From Bacteroidota bacterium (GTDB lineage Bacteria > Bacteroidota > Bacteroidia > Sphingobacteriales > Sphingobacteriaceae): DNA of 62,934 nucleotides. This document shows, piece after piece, positions 41,808-51,235 of the stretch. The stretch spans positions 1 to 62,934 of the forward strand of contig JABDBM010000015.1 of assembly GCA_013288685.1 (NCBI GenBank), given 5' to 3'. The notes under the pieces were generated by a model. It searched no databases, had not been told where the DNA came from, and was given only the letters and a program-made list of their open reading frames with translations. Made by a program: the position numbers and the translations under genes. The first letter of the stretch is position 1; every line of letters begins with the position of its first letter.

Positions 41808-43481
41808 TCACCAATCCAATTTTAACAACGCAACCCCCTGCCTTGGCAACTTGATGTTTAAGCTTAACGTGCCGTTTTCAATCTTTTCGTTTCCGGATGC
41901 TTTTATCGCCTGCAATTGTCCTGCTTTTTCCAGCAGACTTACCTGCGCACTGCTTGGGTTTTGAGGCGAACCCATCTTTTTCCAAACTTCGTAGGCATTG
42001 CTGTGCTGGTCGTCAATTCTGTATTCGGTTAATTTTATCTTTTTAGCGGGGATGCCGATGATATTTACCGTTATGGTTTCGCCGGGGTTTTGTATATCGG
42101 CATCATGATAATTCCAAACCATTACGGCCGCAGTATGGCTGCCTTTGCTGGCTAGTGCGCCAATATCGGTTTGCGCGCCCCGTACGCCCGAATCCAGCAT
42201 CGCGCTAAGCGGATACCTGCGATTGCTTATGGCCTGCACTCGCATACCCCGCATCATGCCAAACATGCGGAAAACATTTAATACCGGCTTATCAACACCG
42301 TTGGTAGCCAGGTCGCGAAAGCCGGCAAACCAGGGCTGCCCCTCAAACTCAAACGACCATGAGACTGCACCAGTCAAATTTACCTGGTATTCGTCCATCA
42401 GCTCGTAATGCCGCGCAAAGGCCGCCGCCGTATAGCTGGAATACATGGTGCCGTTGCGATAGGCATTTTCGGGGTTGGTAGCCATGCCACAGGCTGCACA
42501 ACCCTCCGGGTCCGATTCGCCGATAATTATCGGGATGTTTTTAAGCTGCGGGAAAGCACTGATGGCTTTGAATGCCCCGGCAATATTATTCAGCTGCTGT
42601 TTAATACCCATCGTCACAGTGCCGTTAACCACCTTTGGCGAACCCTTAGCATGAAAAGATACCAAATCGAGCGGCGAACCCACCTTGCCGGTTACATAAT
42701 TGGTGTCGGTGAGGCAGTGTTTTAAAAAAGCGGTTAACCATTTCTCCGCCCCGCCGGTAACATCCGGACCGCCCACCCGCGCGGTTGGCAGCGCCCTTTT
42801 TACGCCATCGGCAGCATAATCATACATTTTAAAAAACTCGGGCATGGTACCCTGCCAATACATAATATTAGGTTCGTTCCAAACCTCCCAATACCAGCTA
42901 TCCACCTCCGTTTGGCCGTGCCGGGCCACACAATGCTTCACCCATTGATAAACCAGTTCCTCAAACTTTTTATAATCCTTAGGCGGATAGGCCCAGCCGG
43001 TTTCAATTTTGCCGCCGGGTTTCCAGTTATGTTTATACGGCTGCGGATGCGTCGACAATGCTTCGGGCATAAACCCAATCTGCGCAAGCGGTTTCATGCC
43101 CCGTTTTATATAAGTATCAAATATACTGTCGACAATTTTATAGTTATACACCGGATTCCCTGCCGCATCTTCGGTATAAATATTGGTCGAACCCCACTTC
43201 AGCGCAGGCGTGCCATCGCCGGTAGTGAGTAAATTATGCGCACGCACATAAACCGGCACCGGGCTTAAGGCCGCCAATTCCGAAAGCAGTTTTTTCCCGT
43301 TGGGCATATAGGTAAAATTCGGCTCATCGTAACCAAACCATGCCCATATTGGTTTCATGGGGACGATTTCTTTATTTAAGTTTACTTCGATGGTGGCAGG
43401 TTTGCTTTGGGTGTATAGTTGGTGGTTTGCCAGGCAGGCTATGACCAGTAATAGGTAGCTGTGTTTTAGTGTGGTTAGCAT
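41808..43481 (-). CDS. Glycoside hydrolase of the GH39 type
   Basis: An exported enzyme of 557 residues, with a signal peptide ending ANHQLYTQ. The TIM-barrel of the GH39 beta-xylosidase group is supported by the acid/base motif WYWEVWNEPNIMYWQGT and the nucleophile motif NIPIIIGESDPEG, where the Glu of GESDP is the usual position. An all-beta accessory domain follows, ending LPRQGVALLKLDW. The likely substrate is xylo-oligosaccharide or another beta-linked glycan in the periplasm, but specificity within GH39 cannot be read off. No SusCD genes flank it. Confidence 0.85.
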   Translation of the reverse strand: MLTTLKHSYLLLVIACLANHQLYTQSKPATIEVNLNKEIVPMKPIWAWFGYDEPNFTYMPNGKKLLSELAALSPVPVYVRAHNLLTTGDGTPALKWGSTNIYTEDAAGNPVYNYKIVDSIFDTYIKRGMKPLAQIGFMPEALSTHPQPYKHNWKPGGKIETGWAYPPKDYKKFEELVYQWVKHCVARHGQTEVDSWYWEVWNEPNIMYWQGTMPEFFKMYDYAADGVKRALPTARVGGPDVTGGAEKWLTAFLKHCLTDTNYVTGKVGSPLDLVSFHAKGSPKVVNGTVTMGIKQQLNNIAGAFKAISAFPQLKNIPIIIGESDPEGCAACGMATNPENAYRNGTMYSSYTAAAFARHYELMDEYQVNLTGAVSWSFEFEGQPWFAGFRDLATNGVDKPVLNVFRMFGMMRGMRVQAISNRRYPLSAMLDSGVRGAQTDIGALASKGSHTAAVMVWNYHDADIQNPGETITVNIIGIPAKKIKLTEYRIDDQHSNAYEVWKKMGSPQNPSSAQVSLLEKAGQLQAIKASGNEKIENGTLSLNIKLPRQGVALLKLDW

Positions 43482-43617
43482 GCTTTTATTGGGAGGTGTT
43501 TAATAGGGATAAATATGGGGAGATTTAATGAGGTATTTAGAGAAATAGTGCAAAAATCAGTTCAAGAACACACGATGAGAAAGATTCCTACCTATCTAAA
43601 TTAAACCATTATTTCCC

Positions 43618-44091
43618 CTACCCACATTTATTCCTCCACTCCACAAAACATTCTTTAATAACCGCATCAATATTTTCCTCGGTTGCACCATCCCAATAAT
43701 ATTGATCTCCATAATTGTCTAAAGAGTGTTTGGCATGATAGAGAAGATAAAAATCGTGATAGAACATCTCATAGTTTAAATCAACGTGGGCTTCCTTTAA
43801 AATATCTAAAGCCACAACCATCGTTTTTTTCGCGATTACATAACAAGCATAATTCCTTAGAACCAGTTCCCGGTCATCCCATCGCAGGTTAAGTTCCTGA
43901 AATGCTTTTTCGGCGAGGTGTTGCATTTCAAATTGGTTAAAAGGCCGTTGTTCCCCCGCAAGCATCACCAAACTTTCGGTGTCAAAACCGGCCACTATCA
44001 TATCATATGCCCAGGCTACCCATCGCTCATCAACGCTTCGGCCAGTCATTTTAAAAAACAATATTTCTGCAGTTGATGCTATCGGTTTCAT
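43618..44091 (-). CDS. Hypothetical protein, possibly immunity-like
   Basis: A soluble acidic protein of 157 residues without a signal peptide. It contains SVDERWVAWAYDMIVAGFDT and the Trp/Tyr-rich C-terminal FVEWRNKCG. I recognise no family with confidence. The composition and lone position beside AT-rich accessory genes resemble immunity or orphan proteins of polymorphic systems, but that is only an impression. It lies directly downstream of a tRNA-like remnant on the same strand. Confidence 0.6.
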   Translation of the reverse strand: MKPIASTAEILFFKMTGRSVDERWVAWAYDMIVAGFDTESLVMLAGEQRPFNQFEMQHLAEKAFQELNLRWDDRELVLRNYACYVIAKKTMVVALDILKEAHVDLNYEMFYHDFYLLYHAKHSLDNYGDQYYWDGATEENIDAVIKECFVEWRNKCG

Positions 44092-44111
44092 ATCATTATT
44101 ATATTTAATTT

Positions 44112-44240
44112 AAAGTGCCCGAAGAGAGGCTCGAACGCTCCATGTGCATTGTTCTGCATGGTTCGCTACGCTGCTCGCGAAAGATGATCTTCTAGCCCCG
44201 GCCTCCTGAAGGGGAAGCGTATTGGGGTCATTATCTTTTC
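44112..44240 (-). other. Structured region with a tRNA 3'-end remnant
   Basis: On the minus strand, GAGCG-TTCGAGC-CTCTC (44140-44124) followed by TTCGGGC and A (44123-44116) looks like a T arm, acceptor strand and discriminator. One T-stem pair is mismatched and no matching 5' half is found upstream. The rest is hairpin-rich: CGAAC with GTTCG enclosing CATG pairs, and a palindromic AAGATCATCTT. I read it as a decayed tRNA end or old attachment site at the border of the accessory island, with low certainty. Confidence 0.35.
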
Positions 44241-44328
44241 TCATGATACAAAGGAATATAGCACCTGCGCAATCTATTTGCGCGGTGAAAAAATATTTTG
44301 ATACATTTATGTTATTTAAGTAGTATTT

Positions 44329-45183
44329 ATGATTATTGAATATAAAGATGGTATAGACCCCACTATTACAGGAAGTAATCCGCATGATTACAAGTGTATG
44401 TACTGTGACCTTAAACTGAAATGTGAACCAGCTAAAAAAATAACTAAAATGACAATGCGAAAAGTTAAACCGCATTTTATTGAACATAAAAACGCTATGG
44501 AAGAAATCCATGGCCCTTTTGAAAATTGGTATTTTAAAACTGTTACCGGACTGAATTATGAAGGTACTAGGTTAGCAAAATGTTTGGCTTGCGGATGGTG
44601 GTCGATAGTTGAAGAATATTGGATTGCCGCTGAATGGCAAATTTGGCAATTATTTTATGGTTTGGATGGTATTATAAAAGATATTAATGTGGCTGACGCT
44701 TCGGTGCCAATAAACGAACTAAGATCTTTTTTGATAAGAAAATATACGAAACGATTTTATGTAAATCCCAAATCTTTTGAACATTTGGCGGCCAGTGTAT
44801 TTAGCGATTTAGGCTATAATACTGTGTGCACCGGGTATAGTAAAGATGGTGGAATTGATTTGATTCTAAACAACAACAGCAACACAATAGGCGTGCAAAT
44901 TAAGAGGACAAAAAACAACATAAAAGTTGAACAAATAAGGGCTTTCTTAGGCGCGATGGTAGTTAATGGTTATAATAAAGGTTTTTTTGTTAGTACAAGT
45001 AACTTTCAGAGTGGATGTAATAAGATAGCCAATCGTGTCGGAATCGAACTAATCAATGCAAGCAAATTTTACGATGCATTAAAAGAAGCGCAGATTATTC
45101 ATTACAATGACGAATTTGCAATTGATCATTCTTCTTTTAGCCATTTACATTTTATTGGCTGCTACCCAATGAACAGTTTATAA
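44329..45183 (+). CDS. Mrr-like restriction endonuclease with N-terminal zinc motif
   Basis: The C-terminal part (about residues 145-260) is an Mrr-type PD-(D/E)xK nuclease domain: KSFEHLAASVFSDLGYNTV (Glu151), then GYSKDGGIDLIL (Asp177), GVQIKRTKNN (Gln190, Lys192) and NKGFFVSTSNF. The D-x-QxK set is the expected active site. The N-terminal part has two Cys pairs, C23xxC26 and C85xxC88, suggesting a split zinc ribbon for target recognition. Mrr-like enzymes cut modified or foreign DNA. No methyltransferase gene is adjacent, which fits a type IV, modification-dependent enzyme. The gene is AT-rich compared with its neighbours. Confidence 0.83.
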   Translation: MIIEYKDGIDPTITGSNPHDYKCMYCDLKLKCEPAKKITKMTMRKVKPHFIEHKNAMEEIHGPFENWYFKTVTGLNYEGTRLAKCLACGWWSIVEEYWIAAEWQIWQLFYGLDGIIKDINVADASVPINELRSFLIRKYTKRFYVNPKSFEHLAASVFSDLGYNTVCTGYSKDGGIDLILNNNSNTIGVQIKRTKNNIKVEQIRAFLGAMVVNGYNKGFFVSTSNFQSGCNKIANRVGIELINASKFYDALKEAQIIHYNDEFAIDHSSFSHLHFIGCYPMNSL

Positions 45184-45309
45184 AGTTGGTATATAAATAC
45201 TGTCGAAAAACACTTTCCAGGCAGTATTTGTCGGCCTAATAAAGTTTAAAAATCGTACCCTCCTGTCGGTTTAAGCGCCCCCCCGGCATTACTTTTATCC
45301 CCCATTCCC

Positions 45310-46083
45310 CTATAGCATAAACCCTTTCACATACAACTTACCCACCCGTCCCCAGCTTTCCGATGCATCGTTGAGGGTTTTCCAGAGCCCTTTATCATCA
45401 GTTACCTTACCTTTTTTAGCAGGAACCAACGTATTTTCGGGCACTTCGCTTTCAGTAACTTTGGTGGCAAACCAGGTTACGTTTTCGTGCGGGAGGGCTA
45501 CGCCCAGGATCATGCCGGGGAGGCCGTTGAAAGATTCGGGGCCGCCCGGTACAGGTATCCGTGTGGTGTAAAAAGCAACTACATAAACCGAGTCGAGATA
45601 AATGCCGTTCGCGCGGCGGCAAGTATAGCCTGCTATGTCGCGGGTTTCGTCGGTTATTTTCCATTTAATTTTGCGCACGCTGTCTTTAACCAGGTAGGTT
45701 TGTTCAAATACTTTTTTCTGATCTACGGAGCTTTTAGCTGTCAGATCGATAAAAACGGTATTAAACTGGTTTAGCAGCGGACTGTCGCCCATCAGCATAT
45801 TGGTGGGTATATCGGCATCATTGGGCGTATAAAGCGTTTTTTGGTTGCCAAATACCAGCTGCGCCGTAAGTACTCTAAACTGCGGACTATTCTTCTTATA
45901 AAAGTCGAACGCGGGCTGCATCCAGGCTTCGTTATCTTTATTAATGGCTTTCTGTAGCAGGGCGTAGGCATTGGTGCGCCGTTCAAATTCAATGGTACCC
46001 GAGGTGGTAAAGTGAGGGTGTTGTGCCCGGGCGCCTGCTGCCAGGCAGTATATAATTACAAATAGTATGATCTTCTTTTTCAT
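45310..46083 (-). CDS. GLPGLI-family protein
   Basis: A 257-residue exported protein with a signal peptide ending AAGARAQ. The eponymous motif is present as FNGLPGMILGVALPHENVTW, preceded by the typical DIAGYTCRRAN and VVAFYTTRIPVPGGPESF. The family occurs only in Bacteroidota, usually beside a carboxypeptidase-regulatory-domain outer-membrane protein, which is exactly the case here, with 4 bases between the genes. The function is not established; a role with the partner receptor is inferred from constant pairing. Confidence 0.92.
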   Translation of the reverse strand: MKKKIILFVIIYCLAAGARAQHPHFTTSGTIEFERRTNAYALLQKAINKDNEAWMQPAFDFYKKNSPQFRVLTAQLVFGNQKTLYTPNDADIPTNMLMGDSPLLNQFNTVFIDLTAKSSVDQKKVFEQTYLVKDSVRKIKWKITDETRDIAGYTCRRANGIYLDSVYVVAFYTTRIPVPGGPESFNGLPGMILGVALPHENVTWFATKVTESEVPENTLVPAKKGKVTDDKGLWKTLNDASESWGRVGKLYVKGFML

Positions 46084-46087
46084 AACG

Positions 46088-48880
46088 TTATTGTTTAGAT
46101 GCCCCCACAGCCATTTTTGTAAAATCGTAATTGATAGTAAGCATAAAATACCGTTTCAGCGTATTATTGGTGGTTTGGGTAATTACGTTACCCTGGGCAA
46201 GGCGTGTAAAGCCTGCATTTTGATTCAAAAGGTCATTAGCCCAAAGCTCTACCGACAGGTTGTTGTTTTTCAGGAATTTTTTGGTGATAAATACGTTGAG
46301 TAAAAAATTGCTGAAATTTTGATGGAACGAGGCGGTAGCCGCATTGTATTGATAGCTGCTATAAGTGCCGGTCTCAAATTTCAACGGCAAATAAATAGTG
46401 CCGTTAATATCACCCCGCGCGCCCCATCCGTTATTGTTGATATTGGGCTGCAATGATGTTTTGCTGATGGTATACGTAGGCCCGCCCGAAAGACCCATCT
46501 CTATCTTTTGCTCTTTAAACATCCCCAGATTGATGGTTGGGTTAATCACATAGTTTTTCGACATGTTAAGCGAATCATTGGTATAGTTATAACCGGTATT
46601 GCCGTTAATGTTTATTCCTATGCCGGTATTAAGGCCGCCCAGGCTTTGAAACTTGCGGGCAAAGTCCATCCCGCCGTTAAAATTTGTAGTTTGCTTGCCT
46701 GGCAGGTTAAAATACTGGCTCACACTTTTGCCTGCCGTATTATAGTTGATGTGATTTACTATAGGATTGGTAATAAACGAATAGTTGCCGTAAAAACCAA
46801 AAAACTGGCTGGTAAGCACTTTGTATGAGCGGTAATTTATGTTGAAAGAGTTGGAAAAAGAGGGTGTTAGCCCCGGGTTGCCCAAGACAACGTTCAGCGG
46901 GTCGGTATTGGTGGCAATGGGTTGCAACTGCTCCAGCGTGGGTTGCGCTGTTGTACCGTTATAGCCAATGGCGAAACTTTTTTGCTGCGAAAAACGGTAT
47001 TGAAACCGGGCCTGTGGCGCCCAGTCGATAAAGGAGCGGTCGCTTACATTGCCTGTAAATTCATCCATCTGGTGAAACTGATCATCAGTAACGCGGGTAC
47101 CGAAATTGAGACTAATTTTACCTTTTTTATAGTTAAGGATGGCTCCCGCATGATTTAAAAACTGGTTAAATACATAATTGCTGCTCAGACTGTCAATCCG
47201 CATATCATAAACGCCGGCAGATGTGGCGTTAAAAGTATTCCTGTCGGCACTGGTATGGTTTACACCAATACCATAGTTGAGCACCAATGCCAGCGACGTG
47301 CTAAACGGCTCGGACCAGGTAATATTGGTGTTGAATAAATTGCTTTGCAGGTTATTGGTTTTTGATTCGTTGATATCTTCTGTGCTGTCAACCTGCTGCT
47401 GCGCATTGTAAAAATTTATATGCGATTTGAGCAAACCGTTGGCCCGGCTCTGGCTGTACGATTCGCTCACCAGGACCGAAAGTGTACGCCCCGGTTTGCG
47501 AAACTTTTTGGTATAAAAAGCGCTGCCGTTAAATGCCCGCTGGTCAACCGTATTGTTCAACTGCCGGGTGCTGTTATTCACCAGTGCGTTGTTCAGCGAG
47601 TCGGCTGCCGTGTAGTTGTTGTCGGTAATGATATGTTTTAAAGTCCCGTCGAATGATATTTTCAGGTTCGAACTTGTATCCAGCTTAACCTCGTAAACAT
47701 TGCTAAGCTTTTGCCTAAACATGGAGTTATGATAGTTTTGGTTTGAACCGGTATTAAAAATACTACCGGGTATGTTGTTTTGGCTAAGCGTATTAGTTAA
47801 CCCATTGATAGTTAATGATGCAATTTTGTAGTTGGCATTGTCTGATTGTTTGTCATCGTTCCACTTGCTGTCGTAATGCACGCCTGCAGATTGTGCCAGC
47901 GGGAAACCCTGCCCGCTGTAAATGCCGCCGAAAACATCAAGGTCTTCGGTACTATTGGTGTTAATGTTGATGCCGTTGTCGCTAACATTCAGTTGGTCGC
48001 CCGAGCCATATTTCTGTTCGTCCTCCCAGCCCAGCCCCACTTTGCCGTTGTTGCCTATGGTACCGTAAACGGCAAATTTCTCCTTGTTTTTAAATGCGTT
48101 TAACAGCAGTTCGCCCTGGTAAATATTGGTAGGGCCTTCACCAGCCTGGGCTTTGCCAAAAACGCCCTGTTTTTTGTCGGCCCGCAACTTAACGTTAATG
48201 GTTTTCTGGGTTTTGCCATCATCTACGCCGGTAAAGGCCGCCTGGTCGCTCTTTTTATCATACAGTTGTATTTTGTCTACCATATCGGCGCGGATGTTTC
48301 GGGTCACCAGCGTAGGGTCGTCGCCAAAAAATTCTTCGCCGTCAACCAAAACTTTGTTCACTGTTTGTCCCTGGGCGGTAATTTTACCATCCTTGTCAAC
48401 CGTGATGCCGGGCAGCTGTTTCAGCAGGTCCTCAACCTTGGCATTGGGCTGAATAACAAAGGCCTTTGCGTTAAACTCGGTGGTATCGCCCTTAATTTTC
48501 ATTTGCGATGCCGTTCCCTTAATGATCACCTCCTTTAGCAAACGCGATTTAAGTTCGAGGTTAACATTGCCGAAATCGTGCACATGGTTAGCCGAATCGA
48601 GGCTAAATGGTTCCGCGTAGTCGGCATAATCCGGAAAGGAAATGAGCAGGATATATTTACCCCTGCCCAGGCCGTCCATCATAAAAGTTCCATCGGTTTT
48701 GGCATAGCAAAATTTCACCAATATTGAATCCTTCGCCTGTAATACAGCAACCGCCGATGTGCCCAGCTTTACTTTTTCAACCCCGTCGGCCACGGTACCT
48801 TTTACACTATAGCCCGTTTGAGCGTACACCGTTGCGCATAAGGCTAATATTAAAGCGCAAAGTAAATAAAGATGCTTCAT
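46088..48880 (-). CDS. Outer-membrane beta-barrel receptor paired with GLPGLI
   Basis: The 930-residue protein has a signal peptide ending CATVYAQ, an N-terminal regulatory-like beta domain (TGYSVKGTVADGVEKVKLG and on), the plug KVEDLLKQLPGITVDKDGKI with QTVNKVLVDGEEFFGDDPTL, and a long barrel ending FMLTINYDF. The sequence LVDGEEFFGDDP is a landmark of the GLPGLI-associated receptor group. It is the first gene of a two-gene unit. No SusD or TonB gene is adjacent. The substrate is unknown. Confidence 0.9.
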   Translation of the reverse strand: MKHLYLLCALILALCATVYAQTGYSVKGTVADGVEKVKLGTSAVAVLQAKDSILVKFCYAKTDGTFMMDGLGRGKYILLISFPDYADYAEPFSLDSANHVHDFGNVNLELKSRLLKEVIIKGTASQMKIKGDTTEFNAKAFVIQPNAKVEDLLKQLPGITVDKDGKITAQGQTVNKVLVDGEEFFGDDPTLVTRNIRADMVDKIQLYDKKSDQAAFTGVDDGKTQKTINVKLRADKKQGVFGKAQAGEGPTNIYQGELLLNAFKNKEKFAVYGTIGNNGKVGLGWEDEQKYGSGDQLNVSDNGININTNSTEDLDVFGGIYSGQGFPLAQSAGVHYDSKWNDDKQSDNANYKIASLTINGLTNTLSQNNIPGSIFNTGSNQNYHNSMFRQKLSNVYEVKLDTSSNLKISFDGTLKHIITDNNYTAADSLNNALVNNSTRQLNNTVDQRAFNGSAFYTKKFRKPGRTLSVLVSESYSQSRANGLLKSHINFYNAQQQVDSTEDINESKTNNLQSNLFNTNITWSEPFSTSLALVLNYGIGVNHTSADRNTFNATSAGVYDMRIDSLSSNYVFNQFLNHAGAILNYKKGKISLNFGTRVTDDQFHQMDEFTGNVSDRSFIDWAPQARFQYRFSQQKSFAIGYNGTTAQPTLEQLQPIATNTDPLNVVLGNPGLTPSFSNSFNINYRSYKVLTSQFFGFYGNYSFITNPIVNHINYNTAGKSVSQYFNLPGKQTTNFNGGMDFARKFQSLGGLNTGIGININGNTGYNYTNDSLNMSKNYVINPTINLGMFKEQKIEMGLSGGPTYTISKTSLQPNINNNGWGARGDINGTIYLPLKFETGTYSSYQYNAATASFHQNFSNFLLNVFITKKFLKNNNLSVELWANDLLNQNAGFTRLAQGNVITQTTNNTLKRYFMLTINYDFTKMAVGASKQ

Positions 48881-49133
48881 TGTAATATACTGGGGTCAGG
48901 TGGTTTAAATTGTTTAAGTTCTTCGGCCAAATCCAGGGATAAGACGTCTTTCCCGGTGATATGTGACATCCAAACGGAAATATTCAGCAAATATTACCGG
49001 TTAATTTGGGGCGGGTCAGTGGTGTGCGCCGCCACCAAAAAGTACTACTTATATCGCATTTTGTTATCCCCCCGGTTAATCTACCTTAGGCATTGGTACA
49101 TTAGTAGCAATGCGCCTATAAAAACAACGCCCA

Positions 49134-49592
49134 ATGAAATACCCCCTGCTAACCTTCGTGATATTTTTAAGCAGCCTTGGTGTAAAGGCGCAAAGCGATG
49201 CCACACCCGATGTAATACTGGCGATAGACATTAACGCCATTGCCAGAAACATAGGCTCGCCGGCGGTTACTGCGATACCTGTTTCGTACGGTTTCCAGAA
49301 AATGGACCCGCCTGATGCTACCCACGATCAATACGTTTCCGTTGCGCATAACAGCGTCATCATTTTGGGGAAAGATGATGCAGGGAAAGTCAATTCGGTT
49401 GAATGCGATGTGTTTACCGGAGCCTTGCCTACCATTAAAAAAGTCATCGAATTTTTGGAACTCAAACTCTCGGACGAAGCCGGTCCGGATGGGTTTACCG
49501 TTTACGCAGGTCCCTTTAAAGGCTTTTTGAGCGTTGGCGAGAAAACGATCAGGTTTATCATCACCGCTAAAGAGGTAACCGCAGGCGAATGA
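49134..49592 (+). CDS. Exported hypothetical protein
   Basis: A 152-residue protein with the signal peptide KYPLLTFVIFLSSLGVKAQ. The mature part is a mixed alpha/beta domain with TPDVILAIDINAIARNIG and the later IIKNAL-like helix KKVIEFLELKLSDEAG. I do not recognise a family. It is flanked by a minus-strand gene on each side and appears to be a single-gene unit. Confidence 0.7.
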   Translation: MKYPLLTFVIFLSSLGVKAQSDATPDVILAIDINAIARNIGSPAVTAIPVSYGFQKMDPPDATHDQYVSVAHNSVIILGKDDAGKVNSVECDVFTGALPTIKKVIEFLELKLSDEAGPDGFTVYAGPFKGFLSVGEKTIRFIITAKEVTAGE

Positions 49593-49629
49593 GCTTTAAA
49601 TTAAAAAACTGTTTCATTTCGAAAACCCT

Positions 49630-50973
49630 CTACTCCTTCCCCGTCCCATGGCAACACGTACAAGGCACATCTATATAGGTTGAGGTGCCCGTTTTGTTGC
49701 CATAAGCATCAAAAGTAGTGTAAACTTTATCAGTTTTATAGGGTTGCTTGCCGGTGCCGTGGCAGCAAATGCAGGTTCTTAATTGGATGGGCCTGCCGTT
49801 GTCGTTGGCGTGCAGGTCGCGGTAACGATCGATGGCTGCGGCGTTTTGTTGGGAGCGTTCATATTCGGCGCGTTTTTCTTTCAGTTTCCACATTTGCATC
49901 ACAATTACGGTAAGCCCTTTATAAACGCTGGTTGCGGTGGTATCATAGCGGTACATCATGCTCGAGCCTTCGCGGTTAAGGTATAAAAGCTCGTGCGGTC
50001 CCGGCGGACCGTAAACTTTATAATTATCGCCGCTGTATATGCGCCGTATAGCCTGCAGCAAAGCCAGGGTTTTGGGCTGCCCGCCCCGCAGGTAAAAAAA
50101 CAGCATGGTGCCCAGGCCGCTGGTATCTTTTTGGTAATAGGCGGCATCGGCATTGAGCCAGGCGGGGGCACGGTAGCGGGTTTCGCCGTTGGCTGTTTTG
50201 TAGGCTTCGCCCACGGTATTATCGTAATCGTTGTTGGCCTGTAGCTTAAACAGGTTTTCGAGTGCCGCGCCTATGCCGCCATCGCCCCAAATATCGCCAT
50301 AATGTGATATGCCTATCGAGTCCTGCTCGGGGTAGCCTGTTTTTACATACGCCCGGCGGGTACGGTCCCGCCAGATAGAATCCTTTTTAGCAGCATACCT
50401 GTCGCGCTCAATGTGAAAGTCAACCACTGGGCCAATAATCAAAATCGCTTTATAATCTTTAATCCTGCCCCGGTAACGTGCCAGCGGGATGTGGGTATCT
50501 TTTGTAGTAATTGTTGAGGTGCCCCAGCCATCGTTGGTGCCGTTAAATATTGCGTCGTCATCATGATACAATGATTTTTGGGGATCGTTATCTACATCAA
50601 TATAGTCTGTAACGTCGTTATATGGCCCGTCAACACCTTTGTAGTAACCCGTTAGCAAATAAAGAGCCCTGTCGAAATAGGTATATTGCTTTTTGCCGCT
50701 AATGGTGATGACATAATAGGCTTTGCCATCTTTTTGAACGATGTACTGGCTGGCAGCATCAAAGCATTTAATGGGATTTACGGTGAATTGTACGGTACCG
50801 TTGGCCTGTTGCATTTTTTGGCCCAGCCGACTTTTAAAGCCGTTGCCGGCTTCGGCAATAAGGCGTTTAATGGAGTCAACCATCGGGCGCGCTACCTCCA
50901 CCTGTTTTTCAATACTCTGTGTCTTTGCCTGGAATGCGGCAAATAGTAATATTATGAAGACGTACTTTTTCAT
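49630..50973 (-). CDS. Exported protein with C-terminal DnaJ-type zinc motifs
   Basis: The start at 50973 gives a signal peptide, KKYVFIILLFAAFQAKTQS; the frame extends 40 codons further without protein-like sequence. The body of about 380 residues is not recognised; it contains ISGKKQYTYFDRALYLLTGY and repeated Asp/Tyr-rich stretches. The last 50 residues carry two copies of a CxCCHGTGK motif, CICCHGTGKQ and CTCCHGTGKE, related to the CxxCxGxG repeats of the DnaJ zinc finger. DnaJ has four such repeats and is cytoplasmic, whereas this protein is exported and has two, so a disulfide or zinc role in the periplasm is only a guess. Confidence 0.7.
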   Translation of the reverse strand: MKKYVFIILLFAAFQAKTQSIEKQVEVARPMVDSIKRLIAEAGNGFKSRLGQKMQQANGTVQFTVNPIKCFDAASQYIVQKDGKAYYVITISGKKQYTYFDRALYLLTGYYKGVDGPYNDVTDYIDVDNDPQKSLYHDDDAIFNGTNDGWGTSTITTKDTHIPLARYRGRIKDYKAILIIGPVVDFHIERDRYAAKKDSIWRDRTRRAYVKTGYPEQDSIGISHYGDIWGDGGIGAALENLFKLQANNDYDNTVGEAYKTANGETRYRAPAWLNADAAYYQKDTSGLGTMLFFYLRGGQPKTLALLQAIRRIYSGDNYKVYGPPGPHELLYLNREGSSMMYRYDTTATSVYKGLTVIVMQMWKLKEKRAEYERSQQNAAAIDRYRDLHANDNGRPIQLRTCICCHGTGKQPYKTDKVYTTFDAYGNKTGTSTYIDVPCTCCHGTGKE

Positions 50974-51235
50974 ACAGCTGGATTCTTTAGGAACTAAAGA
51001 TACTCCGAAGCCTGGCTGGTGTATATACCGCAGACTGGGTATATTTAAGTACGTGATAAGGGCCGCGTAAAATAAAATTGAATGAGCCGCCACTTGTTAA
51101 CGGACACTGATTGTCCGCTTACGATACAGCACCTTTACGATACTTAAATTATAATTCATTAAGAATCATTGCATTAACCATCTGGCATAACGTTGGTCTT
51201 TCTGGCTTAAGTTTTAATAATATATTTAACCAGTT

